Positions 57,915 to 64,000 of a DNA stretch of 64,000 bases are shown piece after piece. The notes beneath the pieces are model-generated. The model was given only the letters and a program-made list of their open reading frames with translations. It was not told the origin of the DNA and ran no database searches. Made by a program: the position numbers and the translations under genes. The stretch is from JBBQDZ01 sp038237515. GTDB lineage: Bacteria; Actinomycetota; Thermoleophilia; Gaiellales; Gaiellaceae. The stretch spans positions 33,171-97,170 of the forward strand of contig JBBRYP010000006.1 in NCBI GenBank assembly GCA_038237515.1, written 5' to 3'. Position 1 is the stretch's first letter; every line of letters starts with the position of its first letter.

Positions 57915-59482
57915 GCGACGTCCTCCCGTAGCCCGCCGACGGCGGCCGCGACGATGCGGTGCTCGGTGAGCTCGGAGCCTTCGAGGTGTGCGCGCACCAG
58001 CCCGTCGTGGAGGACGATCACCCGGTCGGCGATGTTCGAGAGCTCGGCGACGTCGGTGGAGTAGAAGAGGATCCCGACTCCCTGCGCGCACTGGTCGCGC
58101 ATGAGCTGGTAGATCTCGGTCTTGGTGCCGACGTCGACGCCGCGTGTCGCGTCGTACATGAGCAGCACCGACGGCTCTTGAGCGAGTACGCGCGCAAGCA
58201 GGACTTTCTGCTGGTTGCCGCCGGACAGGGAGCTGGCCTCCTGGAGCGGGTGGCGCATCGTGATCCGCAGCCGCGCCGCCATCCGGCGGATCAGCGCTCG
58301 TTCCTTCCGCGGATTCACGATGCCTCCGCCGGAGACCGCGCGAAGACTTCCAAGGGAGATGTTGTCCCTGATGCCGAGCGAGAGGCAAAGACCCTCGGTC
58401 GCGCGGTCCTCCGGGATCAGGGCAACACCGGCGCGCAGCGCGTCGATCGGCCTCCGGAGCCGCAGCTTCCGGCCCTTCACCACCACCTCGCCCGACGACC
58501 GGCGCGCACCGAAGAGCGCCAGGAAGAGGGGAAGCTGGCCCTGGCCCTGCAGGCCGCCGATCCCGACGATCTCGCCGCTCCTGATCTCGAGGCTGACGTC
58601 CCGTAGCCGCGGCGGCGAGGAGAGGCCCGAGACCCGGCACACGACCTCCCCGGGCGCAGAGTGCTCCGGCGCGGGCGGGTAGAGGCGCTCGACCCGCCGC
58701 CCGAGCATCAGCTCGACGAGTCGCTCCTCGGGCATCTCGTCGATCCGGCCGCTGCCGACGTCGACCCCCTCGCGAAAGACTGTCACTCGGTCGCTCAGGT
58801 TCTCGATCTCCTCCAGGCGATGTGAGATGAAGACGGCGATACCGCCGTCGGCTGCGAACGCCCTCACCTTCGCGAACAGCCATTCCACCTGCTCGGGCAG
58901 GAGCGCGGATGTCGGTTCGTCGAGCACGAGCACCCGCGGTCGGCGCACGAGCGCCTTCGCGATCTCGAGCGTTTGCCGGTGTGCGAGGCTGAGCTCGCGC
59001 ACGTTCAGGTTCGCCCCCACGCCCTCGACCCCCAGCTCCTCGAGGGCGGCGCCGGCGGCCCGCCTGAGTGCGCGGCGGTCGATGCGGCCGGCCCGCACAC
59101 GAGGCTCGATGCCATAGAAGAGGTTTCCGGCCACGGAGAGGTCCGGGATCAGGCTCAGCTCCTGGAACACGGTCACGATCCCGACTCGCTGCGCGTCGAG
59201 CGGGCTGCGGACGCGCAGGGGCTCGCCGAACAGGGACAGCTCACCGGCATCGGCTCTGATCGCGCCGGCGAGCACCTTGACGAGGGTGCTCTTGCCGGCC
59301 CCGTTCTCGCCGATCAGCGCGTGGACTTCACCCCGTCGGCAGGCGAAGCTTGCACCGCGGAGAGCCTGCACGCCGCCGAAGGCCTTCTTCACCTCCGCCA
59401 GCACGAGCAGATCCGGGCGAGGCTGGCCGAGGAGATCACCGCCGGCGGATCGAGTTGCGGATCCGCCGGCGGTATCGCTCAT
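57911..59482 (-). CDS. Sugar ABC transporter ATPase with two nucleotide-binding domains (RbsA-type)
   Basis: A 523-residue double ATPase. The first cassette has Walker A GENGAGKST (58-66), the signature ELSLAHRQ and Walker B VLVLDEPTSALL. The second has the reduced Walker A GLQGQGQL, the intact signature SGGNQQK and VLLMYDATRGVDVG in place of the usual Walker B D-E. The weakened second site is common in RbsA-like proteins. It powers the two permeases and the binding protein. ATG 59482 lies 32 bases after the binding-protein stop; I see no good ribosome-binding site for it. Confidence 0.9.
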   Translation of the reverse strand: MSDTAGGSATRSAGGDLLGQPRPDLLVLAEVKKAFGGVQALRGASFACRRGEVHALIGENGAGKSTLVKVLAGAIRADAGELSLFGEPLRVRSPLDAQRVGIVTVFQELSLIPDLSVAGNLFYGIEPRVRAGRIDRRALRRAAGAALEELGVEGVGANLNVRELSLAHRQTLEIAKALVRRPRVLVLDEPTSALLPEQVEWLFAKVRAFAADGGIAVFISHRLEEIENLSDRVTVFREGVDVGSGRIDEMPEERLVELMLGRRVERLYPPAPEHSAPGEVVCRVSGLSSPPRLRDVSLEIRSGEIVGIGGLQGQGQLPLFLALFGARRSSGEVVVKGRKLRLRRPIDALRAGVALIPEDRATEGLCLSLGIRDNISLGSLRAVSGGGIVNPRKERALIRRMAARLRITMRHPLQEASSLSGGNQQKVLLARVLAQEPSVLLMYDATRGVDVGTKTEIYQLMRDQCAQGVGILFYSTDVAELSNIADRVIVLHDGLVRAHLEGSELTEHRIVAAAVGGLREDVA

Positions 59483-59514
59483 CTCGAGAAGGGAAGGAGG
59501 GCGATCCTCCCCAG

Positions 59515-60648
59515 TTACTTCTTTCCGACCGCGTCGGCCGGGGAGATCTTGTACCGCGGAAGCGTGTACGGCAACGCGAGGCCCGGCGCCAGGTTCGGGA
59601 AGAAGTTGGCCCCCTTCTTCAGAACCTCGACCTTCACGCCCGGAACGGAGACTCTCACCTTGGGCGTTGCGCTGATGTAGAGGGTCATCGGCACCGGGAT
59701 GATCTTGTTCTTCGGTGGAGCGGGCTTCCCGGAGAGGACGTCGAGCGCGACCTTCATCGCGATCTGCATCACGACCGGAGACCCACTCAGGATCGAGCAC
59801 GCGTGCCCGGGTTGCGCACAGGCACCGAGCTCGCCGTTGTACGCGTAGCAGGTCGCAGGCACGGCGGGCTTGCCGGCCTGCTTGAAGGCGTTGAACACCG
59901 GGGTGCAGTACCCCTGCGTCATGATGCCGTTCACGTCGGGATGTCCGACGAGCAGGCTGGTGATGCCGGACTGCTCCGGGCCAGGCGCATACTGGCCGTT
60001 GAACCCGCCGGCGATCTTGACGCGCGAGCCGGTCTGCTTGAGGCCCTTGAGGAACCCGTTCTCGATGTCCTTCGAGATTCCGAGGCCGGGAATCCCGTGG
60101 TCGACGAAGACGCTGCCCTTGCCCTTGAGGACCTTCCCCATCCACTGGCCGACACCGGTCATGCCGCCGAAGAAGTCCTGGTTGACGTTCCACACGCAAT
60201 GCTCGGTCACCGGCGCCGAGATCGTGAAGACGAGGATGCCCGCCGCGCAGGCGCGCTTGATCGTCGGGTTGAGAGCCGTGCTCGAGCCCGGGATGAGCAG
60301 GATCACGTCGGGCTTCGTCTGGATGATGCTGTTGAGGTCGGCGATCTGAGCCTGGTTCGTCGACTGCGAGTTGACGATCTTCATGTTGACCTTGCCGGCG
60401 AACGGCGGAAGCTTCGCGGTCAGCTGGGCGAGCTTCTCGACTTGGGGCCGCCAGTCGTTCCCGAGGAAGTTGTTGCTGACGACGAACGTGTACGGGGGCT
60501 TGTGCGCAGCCGCGTACGACTTGCCGGCACTCGCCGCCGAGCTGAGGGCGGCAGTCAGTACGCCACCGAGTGTCATGGCCAAGGCGAGCCCGATGAGCGT
60601 GCGGGCGCGGTTCCTGCGCGGGCCTGCTCGCCGAAGAACTGCGGTCAT
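59515..60648 (-). CDS. Sugar ABC transporter substrate-binding protein (periplasmic-binding protein type 1)
   Basis: A 377-residue exported protein. The signal peptide begins MTAVLRRAGPRRNRARTLIG and ends at ASA-GK near residue 42; there is no lipobox Cys. YTFVVSNNFLGNDWRPQVEKL, NSQSTNQAQIADLNSIIQTKPDVILLIPGS and GFNGQYAPGPEQSGITSLLVGHPDVNGIM are the two-lobe features of the ribose/galactose-binding family. Four further cysteines could form disulfides. The ribosome-binding site GGAGG lies 7 bases before ATG 60648. It is the first gene of the 11-gene minus operon, transcribed from the promoter at 60737. The sugar bound is not predictable. Confidence 0.9.
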   Translation of the reverse strand: MTAVLRRAGPRRNRARTLIGLALAMTLGGVLTAALSSAASAGKSYAAAHKPPYTFVVSNNFLGNDWRPQVEKLAQLTAKLPPFAGKVNMKIVNSQSTNQAQIADLNSIIQTKPDVILLIPGSSTALNPTIKRACAAGILVFTISAPVTEHCVWNVNQDFFGGMTGVGQWMGKVLKGKGSVFVDHGIPGLGISKDIENGFLKGLKQTGSRVKIAGGFNGQYAPGPEQSGITSLLVGHPDVNGIMTQGYCTPVFNAFKQAGKPAVPATCYAYNGELGACAQPGHACSILSGSPVVMQIAMKVALDVLSGKPAPPKNKIIPVPMTLYISATPKVRVSVPGVKVEVLKKGANFFPNLAPGLALPYTLPRYKISPADAVGKK

Positions 60649-60692
60649 TCCTGTACCTCCTGACGCCCGGGAGCCGGGGCCCGCCGGGAAAT

Positions 60693-60704
60693 GGGATCGT
60701 TCCC
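60693..60704. promoter_or_regulatory. LacI-type operator, copy 2 (GGGATCGTTCCC)
   Basis: A near-palindrome that matches the site at 43145 (GGGAACGTTCCC) at 11 of 12 positions. It lies 45 bases before the binding-protein ATG and just downstream of the -10 box, where a bound LacI protein would block transcription of the 11-gene operon. Confidence 0.75.
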
Positions 60705-60707
60705 GCG

Positions 60708-60737
60708 AAGCTAGAGCATCCTCTTCGTCGGTGTCAA
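60708..60737 (-). promoter_or_regulatory. Promoter of the importer operon (-35 TTGACA, -10 TAGCTT)
   Basis: On the minus strand TTGACA (60737-60732) matches the consensus exactly, followed after 18 bases by TAGCTT (60713-60708), and three bases later by the operator. The spacing is the same as at the LacI promoter (18 bases), which suggests shared design. The -10 is weak, consistent with a regulated promoter. Confidence 0.7.
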
Positions 60738-61066
60738 GGTGAGGCGCTCGAGGCGCGGTCCGAGTCCAAACCGGCGTCGTGTTCGCAAGCACCTTCGGAT
60801 GCGCCGACTACGGATTTTTTCTTTGCCCTGACGCTCGCGCCACTAGATCCAGCCGTCCGGGCGCCGCGAGCCTTCAATGTCCAACCCGGGTTTCGAACCC
60901 CTTTAAGGATCCCGTAGTTGCGCTCCACGGAACTCGGGACGGCCCAGGTTGAGCCGTCGCGCGAGGTTTCGAGGGCTGCGTCATTCAGACTGCTGCGCCG
61001 CAGGAAGCGACACGTTGCTGCCCAGACGTTGTCGCCGAGGAAGTCGGGCTGCAGATCTGCCTCGAC

Positions 61067-61744
61067 TCAGATGATCCCGCGTCGAAGCGCGTAGACCGCG
61101 GCCTCGAGACGGTTTGCGACCTCCAGCTTTTTCAGGATCGACGCGATGTGATTCTTGACGGTCTTCGGGCTGAGAAACAGCTCGGCTGCGATCTCCGTGG
61201 TGTCCTTCGCATGTGCCAGCAGCTTCAGGACTTGAACCTCGCGAGGGCTGAGCGTGCGCTCCGATGCCACGCTCATCTTCTCCGTCGGGCCGCCCAATCG
61301 GAAGCGCCTGATCAGCTTGGCCGCGATGCTCGGCGCGATCACCGACTCACCGGCGGCCGCCGCACGGATGCCCACGGCCAGTTCCTCTGCAGAGGAATGC
61401 TTGAGCAGGTACCCGCACGCCCCGGCCATGATGGCGTCGACGACATCCGTCTCGTCCGCGGAGCCGGTCAGGACCAGAACCTGAGTCGAGGGCACGCTCC
61501 GGACGATCCGCTCAATTGCCTCAACACCGGTCATGCCGGGCATGTCGAGGTCCATCGAGACGACGTCAGGCGACAGTTGCTTCGCCAGTCGAACGGCTTC
61601 CCACCCGTCGGCCGCGGTTGCGACGACCTCGAACCCCTGCTCGTTGAGCAGGCCGCGAAGCGCGATGCGAAAGATGTCGTGGTCGTCGACCACGAGCACC
61701 GAAATCGTCCTCGAAACCGCACGCGCCCGCACGGTGATGGTCAC
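61067..61744 (-). CDS. NarL/FixJ-family response regulator (orphan)
   Basis: A 225-residue two-component regulator. The receiver domain has VLVVDDHDIFR with acidic D20/D21, the phospho-accepting D65 in SMDLDMPGMTG, T-loop VLVLTGSADE, and K in GYLLKHSSAEEL. The LuxR-type DNA-binding domain (about 158-225) is LSPREVQVLKLLAHAKDTTEIAAELFLSPKTVKNHIASILKKLEV. GTG 61744 is taken as start because GGGAAG lies just before it; the frame runs further upstream without family similarity. No histidine kinase is beside it. A palindrome lies 40 bases upstream. Confidence 0.87.
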   Translation of the reverse strand: MTITVRARAVSRTISVLVVDDHDIFRIALRGLLNEQGFEVVATAADGWEAVRLAKQLSPDVVSMDLDMPGMTGVEAIERIVRSVPSTQVLVLTGSADETDVVDAIMAGACGYLLKHSSAEELAVGIRAAAAGESVIAPSIAAKLIRRFRLGGPTEKMSVASERTLSPREVQVLKLLAHAKDTTEIAAELFLSPKTVKNHIASILKKLEVANRLEAAVYALRRGII

Positions 61745-61783
61745 AGCACTTCCCTTGCCGCAGAAAACTCCCCGCGCAAAGGA

Positions 61784-61795
61784 TACATCGATGTA
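61784..61795. promoter_or_regulatory. Palindrome TACATCGATGTA upstream of the response regulator
   Basis: A perfect 12-base palindrome 40 bases before the response-regulator start and 176 bases before the divergent secreted-protein start. It could be an operator for autoregulation, but nothing else in the window repeats it. Confidence 0.5.
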
Positions 61796-61970
61796 ACAGG
61801 TCGTACAAGAACCCCCTCGGAATGCGGATGGGTCTGCGGACCTATGACGGCAGAGACCAACGCACCGGTCGAGAGAGTTCGGCCGGATCAAGAACGAGCG
61901 CGCCGCGGGGCTAACGATGCCGGAGCGGCCGCGCCCACCTGGGCGCGACGACGTTCAGGGGGTCCCTATC

Positions 61971-64000
61971 GTGAACCGCAGTCGCAGGCAACGCGTCTAC
62001 TTCTGGCTCGGCGCCAGTTGTACAGCCGCGGGTTTTTTGTTTCCGAGCGCGGCGTCCTCGAGCATGCGTCGGGCGACTGCGGCCTGCGACCCGCCGGTCG
62101 CGAACGCGGTGGCGTGCGAGAACACGAAGGCGGGAAATCCGTCCTCCGAGTGGGACGTCGCCGGCGCCGGCGACGCGGGGATCCAGGGCTTCGCCACCGA
62201 CATCAGCGTCGACCAGGGCGAAACAGTCCGCTTCAAGGTCGACACGGCGTCCAGCAACTACCGGCTCGACATCTATCGCCTCGGCTACTACGGCGGGCTG
62301 GGTGCGCGGAAGGTGGCGACGGTACAGCCCTCCGCGCCGCTCCCCCAGAGCCAGCCGGCATGCGCGCAGGAGGCCCTGACCGGCCTCGTCGACTGCGGGA
62401 ACTGGGGCGAGTCCGCGTCCTGGGCGGTTCCGGCGGACGCCGTCTCCGGGATCTACATCGCGAAGCTCGTGCGCGAGGATGGACCTGCGGGCGCGAGCCA
62501 CATCGTCTTCGTCGTACGCGACGACGACGGGCGGGCCGATCTTCTCTTCCAGACCTCCGACACCACGTGGCAGGCCTACAACGCCTACGGCGGCAACAGC
62601 CTCTATACCGGCTCCCCCGTCGGCCGCGCCTACAAGGTCAGCTACAACCGTCCAATCACGACGCGGGGCACAAGCCCCGAAGACTCGGTCTTCAACGCCG
62701 AGTACCCGATGGTCCGCTGGCTGGAGGCGAACGGGTACGACGTCAGCTACACCACCGGTGTCGACAGCGACAGGCGCGGAAGCGAGCTGCTCGAGCACAA
62801 GGCATTCCTCTCGGTCGGGCACGACGAGTACTGGTCGGGGGGGCAGCGCGCGAATGTCGAGGCGGCGCGGTCGGCGGGGATCAACCTCGCGTTCTTCAGC
62901 GGCAACGAGATCTTCTGGAAGACGCGCTGGGAGAACAGCTACCGGACCCTCGTCTGTTACAAGGAGACGCACGCGGGCATGCCGATCGACCCGCTGGATC
63001 CGCCGATCTGGACAGGTACCTGGCGGGACCCGCGCTTTAGCCCTCCGGCCGACGGCGGCCGCCCCGAGAATGCGCTCTCCGGGACCATCTTCGCCGTCAA
63101 CGGCGGCGGCGGCGGCTCGATCGTCGTTCCTGCAGCCGACGGGAAGATGCGCTTCTGGCGCAATACGTCGGTTGCGACGCTCGGACCGGCCGAGAGCGCC
63201 ACGCTGCCCGACGGGACGCTCGGGTACGAGTGGGACGAGGACCGGGACAACGGCGCCCGGCCACCGGGTCTGTTCCGCCTCTCGTCGGCAACGCTGACGA
63301 ACCAGCCGATCCTCCTCGACTACGGGTCGACGTACGGGTCCGGAACGGCGACCCACCACCTGACGACGTACCGGGCGCCCGGCGGAGCGCTCGTCTTCGG
63401 CGCCGGCACGATCCAGTGGTCGTGGGGGCTCGACTCGAACCACGATCGCGGCAGCGCCGCGCCCGATCCGCGCATGCAGCAGGCCACGGTCAACCTGTTC
63501 GCCGACATGGGCGCGCAGCCGACGACCCTCCAGGCGGGGCTCGTGGCGGCGGCCGCCTCCACAGACACCGTGGCTCCGACGAGCCAGATCACCTCGCCGG
63601 CCGACGGGAGCACCGTGAACGCCGGCGCCACCGTGACGATCAGCGGCACCGCCGCCGACACGGGCGGCGGCGTCGCCGGTGGGGTCGAGGTCTCGGTCGA
63701 CGGAGGCTCGACCTGGCACCCCGCGACAGGCCGTGGGAGCTGGAGCTACTCGTGGACACCGCAGGCGACAGGGCCCGCCGCCCTCAAGAGCCGGGCGGTC
63801 GACGACAGCGGCAACCTGGGTGATGTCTCGACGATCAACGTCACCGTCGCTCCCCGGAGCTGTCCCTGCTCGATCTGGAGCAGCTCGACCGTCCCCAATG
63901 GCGACGGAGGTGACATCCAGGCGGTCGAGGTCGGCGTCAGATTCCGCTCCGACGTCGCTGGCTTCATCACCGGCATCCGCTTCCACAAGCAGAGCCTGAA
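61971..64000 (+). CDS. Large secreted protein with N,N-dimethylformamidase-beta-like, Ig-like and DUF4082 domains (3' end outside window)
   Basis: The open frame from GTG 61971 has no stop to the window end (676 codons). A signal peptide is likely (VNRSRRQRVYFWLGASCTAAG, then SAASS). From about residue 50, DIYRLGYYGGLGARKV, FQTSDTTWQAYNAYGG, FLSVGHDEYWSGGQR and FSGNEIFWKTRWENSYRTL match the large subunit of N,N-dimethylformamidase and its many secreted relatives. An Ig-like segment runs from about 531 to 625 (DTVAPTSQITSPADGSTV; VEVSVDGGSTWHPATG). From about 631 the DUF4082 domain begins (SIWSSSTVPNGDGGDIQAVEV, VGVRFRSDVAGFITGIRFHK). The ribosome-binding site is AGGGGGT at about 61957-61963. 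Function outside the cell is unknown; binding or hydrolysis of a wall or matrix polymer is possible. Confidence 0.85.
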   Translation, partial: MNRSRRQRVYFWLGASCTAAGFLFPSAASSSMRRATAACDPPVANAVACENTKAGNPSSEWDVAGAGDAGIQGFATDISVDQGETVRFKVDTASSNYRLDIYRLGYYGGLGARKVATVQPSAPLPQSQPACAQEALTGLVDCGNWGESASWAVPADAVSGIYIAKLVREDGPAGASHIVFVVRDDDGRADLLFQTSDTTWQAYNAYGGNSLYTGSPVGRAYKVSYNRPITTRGTSPEDSVFNAEYPMVRWLEANGYDVSYTTGVDSDRRGSELLEHKAFLSVGHDEYWSGGQRANVEAARSAGINLAFFSGNEIFWKTRWENSYRTLVCYKETHAGMPIDPLDPPIWTGTWRDPRFSPPADGGRPENALSGTIFAVNGGGGGSIVVPAADGKMRFWRNTSVATLGPAESATLPDGTLGYEWDEDRDNGARPPGLFRLSSATLTNQPILLDYGSTYGSGTATHHLTTYRAPGGALVFGAGTIQWSWGLDSNHDRGSAAPDPRMQQATVNLFADMGAQPTTLQAGLVAAAASTDTVAPTSQITSPADGSTVNAGATVTISGTAADTGGGVAGGVEVSVDGGSTWHPATGRGSWSYSWTPQATGPAALKSRAVDDSGNLGDVSTINVTVAPRSCPCSIWSSSTVPNGDGGDIQAVEVGVRFRSDVAGFITGIRFHKQSL

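Larger units (their letters stand above)
60649..61066. other. Intergenic control region between the importer operon and the response regulator
   Basis: About 420 bases. It holds the ribosome-binding site, operator and promoter of the importer operon (60656-60737). The rest has a small GGGTT-TCG-AACCC hairpin at 60888-60900 and a run of six T at 60815-60826, but no convincing gene or RNA. A 64-codon frame at 60734-60928 (minus) overlaps the promoter and has no family features. Confidence 0.6.

Noticed and set aside
60815..60830. T-run (TTTTTT) as an intrinsic terminator
   Set aside because: No stable GC hairpin directly precedes it on the plus strand, and no gene reads into it from that side.
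60880..60905. tRNA T-arm-like sequence (GGGTT-TCG-AACCC) in the intergenic region
   Set aside because: Only three to five base pairs form, and no acceptor, D or anticodon arm fits around it on either strand.
60734..60928. 64-residue open frame on the minus strand
   Set aside because: It overlaps the importer promoter, has no ribosome-binding site and resembles no family.

Overview
The window reads as a GC-rich chromosome segment from an actinobacterium. GTG and TTG starts are frequent, genes are packed with 1-14 base overlaps, and the gene content resembles Thermoleophilia (Gaiellales/Solirubrobacterales). That placement is an inference from style and gene content; no rRNA or tRNA gene is present to confirm it.

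Bases 1-33,684 form a surface-polysaccharide (exopolysaccharide or O-antigen-like) locus. It holds nucleotide-sugar enzymes (Gmd at 726-1712, GDP-fucose synthase at 6385-7305, UDP-xylose synthase at 32746-33684 and further SDR enzymes). It also holds a polyprenyl-phosphate sugar transferase (10589-12133), about a dozen glycosyltransferases, two Wzx-like flippases (3738-5231 and 25169-26527), a Wzy/WaaL-like polymerase or ligase (26592-27989), deacetylases, methyltransferases, an asparagine-synthase-like amidotransferase and a secreted glycoside hydrolase. The genes sit in alternating plus and minus blocks, nearly all translationally coupled. One glycosyltransferase (12813-13607) carries two compensating frameshifts. 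A GNAT gene carries a tandem palindromic repeat inside its reading frame.

Bases 33,760-35,891 are a graveyard: fragments of sbp, cysT and cysA (sulfate/thiosulfate ABC importer) with an internal deletion that fused cysT to cysA, followed by a frameshifted Rrf2-family regulator on the opposite strand. An EamA exporter gene follows.

Bases 36,863-40,576 hold a convergent two-gene module with locally lower GC. One gene encodes a membrane-anchored TrkA-N (NAD-binding) protein ending in a ryanodine-receptor (RyR) domain. The other encodes a TIR domain joined by one membrane helix to two copies of a Cys-containing extracytoplasmic repeat. This is the best candidate for an undescribed signalling or defence system.

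Bases 40,725-60,737 form one carbohydrate-catabolism regulon in three transcription units. A minus unit carries a small-molecule kinase and an atypical enolase. A plus unit carries a LacI regulator, an enolase-superfamily dehydratase, an acetoacetate-decarboxylase-family protein, a 2-hydroxyacid dehydrogenase, an SDR and an epimerase. An 11-gene minus unit carries a CUT2 sugar importer, an SDR, a DUF4432 aldose-epimerase-like protein, thiamine-dependent 2-oxoacid dehydrogenase E2/E1alpha/E1beta, a PhyH dioxygenase and a second dehydratase. Near-identical 12-base palindromes (GGGAACGTTCCC at 43145; GGGAACGATCCC on the minus strand at 60693) lie just downstream of matching promoters at both control regions, so the LacI protein probably governs all of it. 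The sugar is unknown.

The window ends with an orphan NarL/FixJ response regulator (61067-61744) and the start of a large secreted protein (N,N-dimethylformamidase-beta-like domain, Ig-like domain, DUF4082) that runs off the end.
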